A DNA stretch of 64,000 nt from Verrucomicrobiaceae bacterium (GCA_016713245.1 JADJPM010000004.1:3224001-3288000); one strand, 5' to 3'. Shown: positions 1 through 9,647, counted from the stretch's first letter. The notes: generated from the sequence alone by a model not told the origin. Made by a program: numbers and translations.

Positions 1-1011
1 GACCCTTATCTGGCCTACACGGATATGCTGAAGGTGCAGGATGGCCTCGAAGGAGCCCGGGAGATCGTCACCGCCATGCGAAAGAGCAACCCAAGCACGA
101 GTCTCGAGACGGCCGCCGCCCTGCTTTTGCTCAAAGAACCTCGGATCGCCGCTTTGAAGTCCATTTTTGAAAAACAGCCGGAATTCGCCCCGGCGGCCTA
201 TTTTCTCAGTCGCGAGTTTTCTCTCGAAAAACTCGGTGAGCAGACGCTCGCTGACAAACGTGAGGAGAAGGTGTGGTTGGAGAAATTCCGCACTTTGGAT
301 ACCTCAGGCAAGCTGCAGCGGTATGTGATGGATAAGAAACAGGCCAAAACATGGATCGAGGATGCCGAGGCACGTTTTGCCAAGCTCACCGCGATGCCCG
401 CCGCCGTGCTGGACAATCCGGTGACTCTCTCCGCCACGCAATCGAACCAAGGGTGGATGTTGAATCTTGGCTTCGCAGACTACAAAATCAAAAGCGTGGA
501 GTATCAGCTCGATGGGGAGGGCGGTTTCAAATCAACCGGCTTTGCCAACATGACCAATCCGCAGACCGGCCTGCCCATGCCGAGCCAGACGATCATGGTC
601 GCCACGCTCTCGCCGGGCGATCACAAGCTGGAGGTGCGCTACACCGACATGGCGGACCAGATCAACGGCCCCTTCACGCTCAAGCTGAACACGGCCGAAG
701 CCGCAGTGAAATCCGGCAAGGCCATGCTCGACATGAGCGGCCCGTCCTGGCTCAGCATCCAAAATGGCAATGTGTACTTCACCGGTGTGCTCACGCATCG
801 CGGCATCCTCCAAACCATCCGCTACTCCTTCGATAGCGAGAGCCTCGACAAGGAGTTCCCCTTCTCCCCGCCGAAGCCCGGCGAGGGACAGTATGAGATC
901 GGCGATGCGCTGCCTTTCCTCAAAGCACCCGCCGGTTTGAAGTTCGTGGCACTGCAACTGACCTTTATCGACGGCACCAAGTCCGAGCTGAAGAAGTATC
1001 CAGTGCCTTGA
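1..1011 (+). CDS. Hypothetical protein, 5' end outside the window
   Basis: The frame is open from base 1 and ends with TGA at 1009-1011, so the true start lies upstream; 336 residues are visible. The first 120 or so are helical, rich in Ala, Leu, Glu and Lys, and resemble a tetratricopeptide-type solenoid. From about residue 135 the sequence becomes beta-rich with alternating hydrophobic residues and turns such as LSPGDHKLEVRY, suggesting one or two Ig-like or carbohydrate-binding-like sandwiches. I recognise no catalytic motif and no named family. The next gene is convergent, 18 bases away, with no obvious terminator between them. Confidence 0.75.
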   Translation, partial: DPYLAYTDMLKVQDGLEGAREIVTAMRKSNPSTSLETAAALLLLKEPRIAALKSIFEKQPEFAPAAYFLSREFSLEKLGEQTLADKREEKVWLEKFRTLDTSGKLQRYVMDKKQAKTWIEDAEARFAKLTAMPAAVLDNPVTLSATQSNQGWMLNLGFADYKIKSVEYQLDGEGGFKSTGFANMTNPQTGLPMPSQTIMVATLSPGDHKLEVRYTDMADQINGPFTLKLNTAEAAVKSGKAMLDMSGPSWLSIQNGNVYFTGVLTHRGILQTIRYSFDSESLDKEFPFSPPKPGEGQYEIGDALPFLKAPAGLKFVALQLTFIDGTKSELKKYPVP

Positions 1012-1029
1012 TGGAGATCGGTTTGCTGA

Positions 1030-2077
1030 TCACGCGTTCGCCTTCAGCCAGGTGAAGCTGCGTTCGCATTCGCCTTTCTGGTAGGCGATCTCGGCGTCTT
1101 TTTTGCCGGGGCCGTCGGGGGCTTTGAAGCTATCGATCTTTTTGCCTTTCTTCGCGAGGTCGAGCCAGGCTTTGAACATGTCGGTGTCTCGATGGCCGGG
1201 GAAGATGGTCCAGAAGTCGTCCTTGGTGACTTCAAAGGGCCTCGCGAAGCCGGAGATCGTCTCCACTTGAAGCGGAACGCCGGGGGCGAGTTCGGCGAAG
1301 CGTTTGGCGTAGGCTTTGAAGTCGATGAGACCTTCGCCGATGGCGGTCCACTGGACGTTGACGGCACCGTTTTCGCCTTCCCAAAGCATGCTATCGCGCA
1401 CGCTGGAGCAGACGGTGACAGGACCGAGCACTTCGAGGTGTTTCATCGGCTCTTCGAGCGCCCACACGGCGTTGCCGGGATCGATATTGGCACCGACGTA
1501 GCCTTTGCCGGCCACTTCGATGAGCTCACGTAGCTCCGCGGACTGCATGTCACCCGCGTGGTTCTCGATGGCTATCTTGATGCCCTCGGCCTCGGCGCGA
1601 CTTTGGTTGGCTTTGATGGATTTGATCGTGTTTTCGATGTGCTTGGCGATGCCGCCATCCGTTGAGCGATCCTTTTTGATTACCGAGGTAGCAGCGTGCG
1701 ACGGGCGAGCCGAGTGCCTTGGCGATCTTGATCGTGAGGGCGAGGTGATCCACGCCGGTGCCATTGGAGGCCTTCCAGGTGTTCGAGCTTTCACACACGC
1801 TGCCGGTGCCGACATAGACTTGCAGATTGGCTTTATGCGCCTGCTCTTTGAGGCTCTTCAAATAGGCGTCTTCGAAGTTCTCGAACACGCCGAGTTCGGA
1901 GAGGAAGATCGTGTTGAGCTTCAGTGAGGCGGCGTAGTCGATGTATTGCGCGGCTTTCCATCCGGTGGCTCGGACGGAGAAATGATCGAGGCCGATGGGA
2001 AGGCCCGGCGTGGCTGCCCGGAGGGAAGACGCGGCGGCGGTGGCAAACGTGGAGGCGAGGAAGGAGCGGCGGTTCAT
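1030..2077 (-). CDS. Sugar phosphate isomerase/epimerase-like TIM-barrel protein, Tat signal, frameshifted
   Basis: Two overlapping frames make one protein. The start at 2077 gives MNRRSFLAS and a hydrophobic stretch ending SLRA, a typical twin-arginine signal, so the product is probably exported folded. The first frame runs to about 1680 (RCYLGNQK); the second continues as DRSTDGGIAKHIENT and ends at 1030. Removing one base from the T5 run at 1673-1677 (A5 on the coding strand) joins them into about 348 residues. The C-terminal part has the xylose-isomerase-like pattern, including IAIENHAGD and GANIDPGNAVWALEEP, where Glu, His and Asp usually bind the metal. The substrate is unknown; such Tat-exported members are common in Planctomycetes and Verrucomicrobia. 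The break may be a sequence error. Confidence 0.8.
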
Positions 2078-2100
2078 GGAGGGTAGAAAGTAAAAACAAA

Positions 2101-2123
2101 AAGGACCGCATGTCGCGGTCCTT
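2101..2123 (-). terminator. Intrinsic terminator of the Lys/Ala/Pro-rich gene
   Basis: AAGGACCGC at 2101-2109 pairs perfectly with GCGGTCCTT at 2115-2123 around a 5-base loop. Read on the minus strand, the hairpin is followed by a T-rich tract (2090-2100). It lies about 30 bases past the stop codon at 2152, so it fits Rho-independent termination of that gene just before the isomerase gene begins. Confidence 0.75.
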
Positions 2124-2151
2124 TCTGTTCTTTCGATTCAGTTGGCGGGAA

Positions 2152-2829
2152 TCAGCGGATGATGATCTTCACCGCTCCCTGGCCCTGACGATCGTCGTCG
2201 GAGGAGACGATGATCTGGGCAAGGTGGTGGCCACTGCGCCATGGGGCGCTGTTGATGGGCTTTACCTGGAGGAGGTATGCTCCCGTGCCGACATTGCGAA
2301 AGGAGGTGATGTTATTGCTGAACGGGGCCTGCTGTCCGGGAACCTCAAAGTATTCCATGAGAGTGAAGTTGTCCTTCGAGAGGTCCGTGACGGGCCAGCC
2401 ACCACTACTAACTAGGGCGAGGATGTTCGCCGGGTGCGTATTGCCGTTCGCGGCCGCACCGGCGGAGGCCTGGGTGGCGACAGTGAGAGGGGTGCCAGCA
2501 GGGGCGGAACCTTTGGAGATGGTCACTTTGGGAGAGGGCGCAGGCGCTGGTGCCGGGACGGCAGCAGGTGCGGGAGATTCAAAGACGGGCTTAAAGACCG
2601 GAGCAGGCTCGGGCTTCTTCACGGGAGCTGGAGCGGGTGCCGACTTGGCCGCAGGTTTCGGAGCGGGTTTTGAAGGTGATTTTTTGATCGGAGCTGCCTT
2701 TGGTGTCGGTTTCTTCACCGTGGCTGGCTTTTTGGCCGGAGGTTTCTTCGATGGCGCTGCTTTTTTGGGAGCAGGTTTCGCGGCGGATTTTTTCGCGGGT
2801 GCCTTCTTGGGTGCTGGTTTCTTGGCCAT
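2152..2829 (-). CDS. Lys/Ala/Pro-rich protein with a C-terminal beta domain
   Basis: 225 residues starting at the ATG at 2829. The N-terminal 85 or so are almost only Lys, Ala and Pro in motifs such as PAKKPA and KKAP, like bacterial histone-H1-like (AlgP/Hc-type) tails that bind DNA. A Pro/Ala-rich linker follows, and then from about residue 130 an ordered domain (NILALVSSGGWPVTDLSKDN, ending GAVKIIIR) that looks like a small Ig-like beta sandwich. There is no signal peptide. The basic tail suggests a nucleoid or polyanion-binding role, but the globular domain is of a kind more often seen in surface proteins, so the function is open. A terminator follows at 2101-2123. Confidence 0.75.
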   Translation of the reverse strand: MAKKPAPKKAPAKKSAAKPAPKKAAPSKKPPAKKPATVKKPTPKAAPIKKSPSKPAPKPAAKSAPAPAPVKKPEPAPVFKPVFESPAPAAVPAPAPAPSPKVTISKGSAPAGTPLTVATQASAGAAANGNTHPANILALVSSGGWPVTDLSKDNFTLMEYFEVPGQQAPFSNNITSFRNVGTGAYLLQVKPINSAPWRSGHHLAQIIVSSDDDRQGQGAVKIIIR

Positions 2830-3353
2830 GGTTTGGTGTGGTGGTTGAATTTTACATTATTTGAAGGCTAACAAGAATCCCACCCGCCTGTCGAGAATCC
2901 TCTTGGAAGAAAAAGCTGCCAAACCTGCCCGGAAGGCCGGAAAATCAAGCCTTCCAGAGCATTGCCACCAGACACGTTGACGGCCTCATCGGCACAAAAT
3001 CCAGCATCAAGCCGCCACGTTAGACCGGGTAACTTCTCCCTGAGCCGTGGTGGCTTTACAAGTCGTTATGTCGATTATAAGTGTTCAAACGATTAGTTTT
3101 CAGAAATTCCGCTGATCGCAAGAATTTTCAAAACGAGCGTTGCAAAGCCTCAGGGAGGTAGATTATAAGGACTAATTAATTTTTTAGCTAGATCGTGTGG
3201 CTTCAGTTTTATGGGCTTCGCGATTCACGCTGCCTCAAGTGCCCTTCTCCCGTCATGTCTTCCGCTGCTTTCACTCCGCTATTCCCCTTTGCCGCCGGTT
3301 TCCGGGCGGGGGAACGCGGTGTCTGGGAGACCATCGCCAGCAGGATTGCTAGA
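2830..3353. other. Divergent intergenic region upstream of the dcw cluster
   Basis: 524 bases between the start of the Lys/Ala/Pro-rich gene and the chosen rsmH start. It is A+T-richer than the flanks around 3060-3190, with two related ATTATAAG-type blocks near 3075 and 3164. I see no mraZ gene, which in most bacteria opens the dcw cluster, and no repeated GTGGG boxes of the kind bound by MraZ. A promoter-like pair lies at 3140-3168. The rsmH frame is open back to 3195, so a longer RsmH is possible. Confidence 0.6.
3140..3168 (+). promoter_or_regulatory. Sigma-70-like promoter for the dcw cluster
   Basis: TTGCAA at 3140-3145 and TTATAA at 3163-3168 are separated by exactly 17 bases, each differing from the consensus at one or two positions. 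They lie in the A+T-rich stretch upstream of rsmH, and no other promoter-like pair is evident before the nine-gene run. The call rests on spacing and position only. Confidence 0.45.
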
Positions 3354-4448
3354 ATGAGTGAATTTTTCCAAGTTGGAGGTTGGCCTTGGTTCGGTGCGGC
3401 GGACGCGATGGACGACCTTGTGCCTGCGAGTCGCGGCCTCTTGGTGACCCGTTTCTCGGGCGGTGGCTCCGGCGGCTCCGAAGGACCTGATGGTGGCAGC
3501 GGATCGGGGCTTGGTCAGCGGAATCTGCCCTTTTATCATCTGCCAGTGCTTCTGGCGGAAACTTTGGAGGCTCTCCAGCCAGCACCGGGCAAGCTGATTT
3601 TTGATGGCACGCTCGGTGGTGGCGGCCACAGCGAGGCGTTGTTGCAACAAGGAGCCCGCGTGGTGGCGATGGATCAGGATGAGCAGGCTCTTTCCTATGC
3701 CAATGCCCGGCTGAAAGGCTACGCGGACCGCTTCTGCGCCCTGCGCGGCAATTTCCGCCATTTCCCGCAGATCGTCGAAGAAGCGGGCGTGTCCGGCTTT
3801 GACGGCATGCTCGTCGATATCGGCGTGTCGAGCCACCAACTCGATGACGGTGCCCGCGGCTTCTCTTTTAATAAGGATGCGCCGCTCGACATGCGCATGG
3901 ACACAGACGCGGATCAAACCGCCGCCGATGTGATCAACACGGCAGCTGAGGAAGAACTCGTGCGCATCTTCTTTGAATACGGCGAGGAGCCAAACGCCCG
4001 CCGCATTGCACGTGCGATCGTGAAGGCCCGCTCGTCACGCCTCATCCAGACGACCACGCAACTCGCTGACATCGTCTCGGCAGCTTCGCCAAAACGCAGC
4101 AAGCGCCATCCCGCGACACTCGTCTTCCAGGCCCTACGTATCGCCGTAAATGATGAACTCGCCGCGCTGCGTGACTTTCTCGCTGCCGCACCGAAGTGGC
4201 TGAAGCCAGGCGGTCGCCTCGCCGTGATCACCTTCCACTCGCTGGAAGATCGCATCGTGAAGCAAACCCTCGCACATCTCTCCGCGCCGGAGTTGGACCG
4301 CCCTGAGTGGCCTGCGCCGCGGCCGAATCCTGATTGCGTGCTCAAATTGATCACTCGGAAGCCCATGGAAGCCTCCGCAGCCGAACTCGAACTCAATCCT
4401 CGTGCTCGCAGCGCTCGTCTGCGTGTCGCTGAACGTCTCCCGTCATGA
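3354..4448 (+). CDS. rsmH: 16S rRNA (cytosine-1402-N4)-methyltransferase RsmH
   Basis: RsmH (MraW) methylates N4 of C1402 in the 16S rRNA decoding centre using S-adenosylmethionine. Visible family motifs are HLPVLLAETL, the SAM-binding loop DGTLGGGGHSEALL, VDIGVSSHQLDDGARGFSF, PLDMRMD and the C-terminal VITFHSLEDRIVK. The start used, ATG 3354, gives 364 residues; the frame is also open from 3195 and 3255, and a later ATG lies at 3408. Even from 3354 there are about 55 residues before the usual start of the fold, including a Gly/Ser-rich stretch, which is longer than in most RsmH proteins. It overlaps the next gene by four bases (ATGA), indicating one operon. Confidence 0.93.
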   Translation: MSEFFQVGGWPWFGAADAMDDLVPASRGLLVTRFSGGGSGGSEGPDGGSGSGLGQRNLPFYHLPVLLAETLEALQPAPGKLIFDGTLGGGGHSEALLQQGARVVAMDQDEQALSYANARLKGYADRFCALRGNFRHFPQIVEEAGVSGFDGMLVDIGVSSHQLDDGARGFSFNKDAPLDMRMDTDADQTAADVINTAAEEELVRIFFEYGEEPNARRIARAIVKARSSRLIQTTTQLADIVSAASPKRSKRHPATLVFQALRIAVNDELAALRDFLAAAPKWLKPGGRLAVITFHSLEDRIVKQTLAHLSAPELDRPEWPAPRPNPDCVLKLITRKPMEASAAELELNPRARSARLRVAERLPS

Positions 4449-4858
4449 AATCGCGTCGCACCACCCGCTATCGCAACACCCTCAGCCTAACCGCCATTGT
4501 GGCGATCTTGGTTGTTGTGGCCTCGCTGGCCCTCGTGGGACTTGGTATCGTGGTAAGCAAAAACCGCGTCCGCGCCCTCGGCGAGGAGCAGCGGAAGGTC
4601 GAAGACGAGATCCGTCTGCTGCGCACGGAAATCGATAAACTAGCGCAGTTCAAAGAGAAGGCCTTTGCCTCGCAGCGAGTCCAGCCGCGCCTCACGAAGA
4701 TCGCCACGATGCTCCGCCCGCTCGATGAGGGCCGCATCCTCGTCATGCCCGCCGCCGCTCCCGCGCCTGCCGCCGTCGCCTTAAGCACAGACGAAGCGCC
4801 TGTCCCGGCCGCGATTCCCGTCGCCCGCGCCCTCGCGCAAAACACTCCCGCACCTTGA
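4445..4858 (+). CDS. FtsL/DivIC-like septum protein
   Basis: 137 residues: a short basic N-terminus, one transmembrane helix (about residues 13-38, LTAIVAILVVVASLALVGLG), then a charged heptad-like stretch (RVRALGEEQRKVEDEIRLLR) expected to form a coiled coil, and an Ala/Pro-rich tail. Sequence identity is too low to recognise directly. The position between rsmH and ftsI and the single-pass coiled-coil layout are those of FtsL, which links FtsI/FtsW to FtsB and FtsQ in the divisome. It overlaps rsmH by ATGA and ftsI by TTGA, so translation is probably coupled on both sides. Confidence 0.7.
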   Translation: MKSRRTTRYRNTLSLTAIVAILVVVASLALVGLGIVVSKNRVRALGEEQRKVEDEIRLLRTEIDKLAQFKEKAFASQRVQPRLTKIATMLRPLDEGRILVMPAAAPAPAAVALSTDEAPVPAAIPVARALAQNTPAP

Positions 4859-6722
4859 GCCAGCCCCTCCCAGATCACATCCAGCTCCGCCGCGACCGCC
4901 CGCTGTGCCGCCGCATGATGGGGTTGTTGTTCGTGCTGCTGGCGGGCTTTTCCATCGTCACCTGGAAGCTCGCGGTCATTCAGATCAAGGAGTCGCCTCG
5001 CCTCGCCGGTCTCGCCGCGAACAAATACCAGCGCCACATCACCCTGCCGGCGCATCGCGGCACCATCCGCGATTACAACGATGACTTCCTCGCCTTCGAC
5101 GAGGCCTTCAGCGAGCTCTACACCGACCGCGCCCACCTGCGTGAGATCGTCACGGTGCGTCATCGCCTCGCTGCGCTGCGCGGCGTGAAGGCCATCGAGA
5201 TCCGCGAGACGATGACGGATGCCGAGACGCTCGCCGCGTATCACGATCATGTCGCCACCAAGCTGGCTCCCGTGCTCGCTTTGCCGAAGGACGAAGTCCT
5301 CACCAAACTCACCGCGGACAAGGGCGAGGTCATTCTCGAAAAACTCATCGAAGACGAGCGTGCCGAGCAAATCGCCGCCGTGCTCAAAAAGGAGCGTCTG
5401 TTCGGTGTTTACCTGCGTCCGGTGGTCGAGCGCACGTTTCCTGCGAAGGATCGCATCTCTCTCTTCATCGGCGACACGGACACCAGACCAACCACGGCCT
5501 GTGGGGCGTCGAAAAGCTCATGGACGGCATGCTCTCCGGCGTGCCGGGTGAGCAATTCATCGAGCGTGACCGCTCTGGCAACGAGCTGCCCGCGTATCGC
5601 GGCAAGGTCGTCGAGCCGCGCAACGGCCACGACATCCATCTCACCATCGACATGCAGCTCCAGGACATCGTCGAGGGCATCTGCGAGCGGGAATGGAAGT
5701 CTCATCAGGCCAAACGTGTCGTCATTGTCGTCACGGATCCCTTCACCGGCTCCGTCCTCGCCGCCGCCGCCCGCCCGCATCGCGACAGCGAGAATCCCGA
5801 TCAGTCCACCTGGACCAACCACGTCTATGGCGGCCTCTACGAGCCTGGCTCCACCTTCAAGATCGTTACGCTCGCCGCGGCGCTTGATTTGAAAAAGGTC
5901 ACGCCAACCGAGATCATCGACTGCGAAGACTGGCACTGGTTTGAGCCGAAGCTCAAGGTGTGGATCAACGACGACGAGTCGAACGGCCGCCAGACCGTGA
6001 AAGGCGTGCTCGTCCACTCCAGCAACATCGGCACCTACAAGATCTTCAAGCGCATCGGCCGCGATTCGTTGCTCGACTATGCGAAGCGCTTCGGCTTCGG
6101 CCAGCGCACCGGCATCGGCCTCAGCGGCGAGCAGCCCGGCCTGCTGCCCATGGGCAAGTGGAGCAATCCCACGCAGAAGAACGTCTGCGTCGGCTACAAC
6201 CTCAACACCACGCCGCTGCATGTCGCGCTGGCTTACGGCGCTGTCGCCAATGGTGGCACGCTCATGCAGGCCCGCATCATTGACCACATCACCACGCCCG
6301 AAGGAAAGGTCGAGTATGTGCCGCCGCAACCAGTCGGCCAGGCCTGCACCGCCGCCACCGCGGCGCATCTGCGTGACTTCCTCGAAGGCGTCGTGCTGGA
6401 AGGCACTGGCAAGCGGGCCTCGCTCGCACCGGAAATCCGCGTCGCAGGCAAGACGGGCACCTCCGTGCGTTACGACGACAAGCTCAGAAAATACATCCCG
6501 AACCACTACGTCACCTCCTTCGCGGGCTTTGCCCCGGTGGAGAAGCCGCAGGTCACCTGCGTCGTCATGCTCGATGATCCGGTCGCCAAGGACCACCACG
6601 ACATCCGCGGCGGCAAGGTCGCCAGCCCCATCTTTGCCGAGGTCGTGCGCGAGACGCTGCACCACCTCGCCACCCGCCACCAGAAGCGCATGAACCTCGC
6701 GCAAGAAGGAGGCGCCAAATAA
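4855..6722 (+). CDS. ftsI: Septal peptidoglycan transpeptidase FtsI/PBP3, frameshifted
   Basis: This is the class B penicillin-binding protein that cross-links septal peptidoglycan with FtsW. The first frame, starting at TTG 4855, has a membrane anchor (GLLFVLLAGFSIVTWKLAVI) and the pedestal domain, and runs to about 5483 (SLFIGDTDT). The second frame carries NHGLWGVEKLMDGMLSG onwards, with the transpeptidase motifs SxxK (GSTFK), SxN (HSSNIG) and KTG (AGKTGTS), and ends at 6722. Adding one base near 5480-5486 joins them into about 622 residues. Because the gene should be essential, a sequence error is the likeliest cause; a one-base correction such as GDTDHQTNHG fits the family. murE follows after one base. 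Confidence 0.9.
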
Positions 6723-6723
6723 A

Positions 6724-8280
6724 ATGACTCTTCGCGATCTCATTCCTCATCTCGACAAGCCCATGACCAGCGGATCGCTGGACACGGAGATCACCGGTTT
6801 CGCCTACGATTCACGCAAGGCCGGCCCCGGCATCGCCTTCGTCGCCCTGCGCGGCAGCAGCGTCGATGGTCACACCTTCATTCCAAAGGCCATCGAGGCC
6901 GGCTGCGCCGCCATCATCGCGGAACAAGCCCCGCCGGATGGCTGCGCCACGCCTTGGGTGCATGTTCGCCACTCACGCATCGCGCTCGCGGATGCCGCGG
7001 CGGCCTTCAACGGCCATCCGGGCAAAAACATGACGCTCATCGGCATCACCGGCACGAATGGCAAAACGACCACTGCCTTCCTCGCGCATCATTTGATGAA
7101 TCTCGGCCAGATGCGCTGCGGCTTGCTCGGCACCATCTTTTACGATCTCGGCGGCCAGCATGTGCCTGCCACGCACACCACGCCGGAGTCGCTGGAGATT
7201 CAGAGCCTGCTCGCGCAGATGCGCGGCAATGGCTGCCGTGCCTGTGCGATGGAGGTGTCCTCGCATGCTCTCGATCAGCATCGGGCGCATGGCCTGCCGT
7301 TTGCGTCCGCCATCTTCACGAACCTCACGCAGGACCATCTCGACTACCACGGCACGATGGAGAAGTATTTCGAGGCGAAGGTGAAGCTCTTCCAAATTGC
7401 CGCCGACACACCGCGTGCGAGCCTCGTGATCAACGGGGACGATCTTTGGGGGCGCAAACTGATCGAGCGCTTCGCCAGCACCGGCCGCGTCATCAAATAC
7501 GGCTTCGGTGTCGGCTGTGACTTCCGTGCGAACAACGTTCGCTACGACATGACCGGCACGCAGTTCGAGCTCGATGCCAAAGGCCGCAGCTTCCTCGTTC
7601 GCACGCCGCTCATCGGCGATTTCAATGTGTACAACACGCTCGCTGCTTTGGCTGCCGTGAGCAGTTGCGGCCTCAATTTGCGCGAAGCCATCGCCAACAT
7701 GCAAAAAGCGCCGCAGGTGCCCGGACGCCTCGAACGCGTGACCGACACCACCACGCGCTTCCAGATCTTCGTGGACTATGCGCACACGCCCGATGGCATC
7801 GTGAACGCTTTGAAGACCGTGCGTGCCCTGCGCCCCGGCCGCATCATCACCGTCTTCGGCTGCGGTGGAGATCGCGACCGCACCAAGCGCCCCAAAATGG
7901 CATCTGCCGCCGAGCAGGGCAGCGACATCTGCGTGCTCACCTCCGACAATCCGCGCACCGAAGACCCGCAGGCCATCTTGAATGATGCGAAGGCCGGTTT
8001 CGCCCGTCCCAACAGCCACGCGGTGATCGCGGATCGTCGTCAGGCCATTCAGATCGCCATCGAGAATGCCCGTCCGGGCGACATCATCGTCATCGCTGGC
8101 AAAGGCCACGAGGACTACCAGGACATCCAGGGCAAGAAACATCCCTTCGACGACCGCAAAGTCGCCCGCCAGCTCCTCTTCCACACCAAAACCGCCCGCG
8201 CCCAAGAACGCGAGGAACGTGAAGCCGAACGCGAAGCCATGCGCAACGGCTTCCCGCCTCCTCCCGACCGCCGCTTCTAA
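6724..8280 (+). CDS. murE: UDP-MurNAc-L-Ala-D-Glu:meso-diaminopimelate ligase MurE
   Basis: 518 residues. MurE adds the third stem-peptide residue to UDP-MurNAc-dipeptide in the cytoplasm with ATP. The Mur-ligase layout is clear: an N-terminal UDP-binding domain (FAYDSRKAGPGIAFVALRG), the ATP loop GITGTNGKTTT, THTTPESLEIQ, MEVSSHALDQHR, FTNLTQDHLDYHG, and the C-terminal domain with VFGCGGDRDRTKRP. The motif DNPRTEDP is the signature of enzymes that add meso-diaminopimelate rather than lysine, so the wall is predicted to be of the mDAP type. A charged tail (about 25 residues, AREREER-like) extends beyond the usual end. It lies one base after ftsI. Confidence 0.96.
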   Translation: MTLRDLIPHLDKPMTSGSLDTEITGFAYDSRKAGPGIAFVALRGSSVDGHTFIPKAIEAGCAAIIAEQAPPDGCATPWVHVRHSRIALADAAAAFNGHPGKNMTLIGITGTNGKTTTAFLAHHLMNLGQMRCGLLGTIFYDLGGQHVPATHTTPESLEIQSLLAQMRGNGCRACAMEVSSHALDQHRAHGLPFASAIFTNLTQDHLDYHGTMEKYFEAKVKLFQIAADTPRASLVINGDDLWGRKLIERFASTGRVIKYGFGVGCDFRANNVRYDMTGTQFELDAKGRSFLVRTPLIGDFNVYNTLAALAAVSSCGLNLREAIANMQKAPQVPGRLERVTDTTTRFQIFVDYAHTPDGIVNALKTVRALRPGRIITVFGCGGDRDRTKRPKMASAAEQGSDICVLTSDNPRTEDPQAILNDAKAGFARPNSHAVIADRRQAIQIAIENARPGDIIVIAGKGHEDYQDIQGKKHPFDDRKVARQLLFHTKTARAQEREEREAEREAMRNGFPPPPDRRF

Positions 8281-8286
8281 TTTTTC

Positions 8287-9647
8287 ATGTCTCCCACTGC
8301 TCTCACCACTCTCGCAGCCTTCGCGCACGCCACCGTGCACGGAGACGCTTCGCGTCTGGTCGAGAGCGTGAGCACGGACACACGCAAGGTGGCCGCGGGA
8401 GATCTCTTCGTGGCCTTGATCGGCGAAAAGTTCGATGCGCATACCTTTGTGCCGCAAGCCGCCGCGGCCGGCGCTTCGGCGGTCGTTGTCAGCAAGATCG
8501 ATCCGGCTTGGGGAACACTGCCGTGCCCCGTTTTGGAGGTCGATGACACCTTGGTGGCGCTTCAGTTGATGGCTCGTGGCTATCGCCAGCAGCACAATCC
8601 GATAATCGTCGGCCTCACGGGCTCGAACGGCAAAACGTCCACCAAGGACCTCACCGCCGTCGTGATGGCGAAGAAGTTCATCACGCGTGCGACCTTCGGC
8701 AATCTCAACAACCACATCGGCGTGCCTTTGACGCTGCTTTCGCTCAAAACGGGGGAGCAATGCTGCGTCACCGAAATGGGCATGAACCATCCGGGAGAGA
8801 TCGAAGTCCTCACCGACATCGCCGATCCTGATGCGGGCATCGTCACGAATGTCGGCATGGCCCACATCGAGCATCTCGGCACGCAGGATGCCATCGCGTG
8901 GGAAAAAGCCACGCTGCCGGCGCAGGTGAAACGCGATGGCGTGGTCGTGCTGAACGCGAACGACAAGTACACTCCCGTCATCACCCGCCACTGCCAGGCC
9001 ACCGTCTGCACCGCCGGCGTGAATGCAGGCGATGTCAGCGCCTCAATCTCCGTGCCGATGGCACAGGCACTACCTTCACGCTCGATTTCAGCGGCGAGAA
9101 GGTCGAAACGCGTCTCCCGATCCTCGGCGAGCACATGGTGGCCAATGCCGCCCTCGCCGCCTGCATGGGCTGGCGCTATGGCATCTCGCCCGCCGACATC
9201 GCAGACGCCTTGAGCAATGCGAAGCTCACCGGAGGCCGCGTGGAGCCGAAAGTCGTCCACGGCGTCCGTTTCATCGACGACAGCTACAACGCGAACCCCG
9301 ACAGCATGATCGCCGGTCTGCGCACCCTGGCCACGCTGGAGGGCAAAGGCCGCCGCGTGGCCGTTTTGGGCCGCATGGGCGAACTCGGAGCCATCGCCGA
9401 GGCCGAGCACAAGCGCGTGGGCGAATTCGCTGCGTCACTCGATCTCACCGCGCTCTGCACCGTCGGCGGAAACGAGGCCGAATGGATCTCCTCGGCCGCC
9501 AAAGGCCTTCACACCCGCCATTTTCCCGATCACGCCGCCTGCGCCGCTCATCTGCGCGAGGTGCTGCGTGAAGGCGATCTCGTGCTGCTCAAAGGCAGCC
9601 GCAGCGCCGGCATGGAAAAAGTTCTCACCCACTTTCAAGCGTCATGA
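8287..9647 (+). CDS. murF: UDP-MurNAc-tripeptide:D-Ala-D-Ala ligase MurF, frameshifted
   Basis: MurF adds D-Ala-D-Ala to complete the pentapeptide precursor. The first frame (from 8287) has VSTDTRKVAAGDLFVALIGE, the ATP loop GLTGSNGKTSTKD, TFGNLNNHIGVPLTLL, EMGMNHPGEIEVL and TNVGMAHIEHLG, and runs to GVNAGDVSA. The second frame continues LNLRADGTGTTFTLDFSG, then MVANAALAA, FIDDSYNANPDSM and LKGSRSAGME. One missing C at 9040-9041 (GCCTCA should read GCCCTCA) explains the break; the repaired protein has about 453 residues. A break in an essential gene suggests a sequence error. mraY overlaps the stop codon by four bases (ATGA). Confidence 0.92.

Noticed and set aside
6973..8991. Long minus-strand open frame of 672 codons opposite murE and murF
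   Set aside because: It lies opposite two well-conserved Mur ligases, its product is rich in Ala, Arg, His and Asp without any family pattern, and such frames are expected in G+C-rich DNA.
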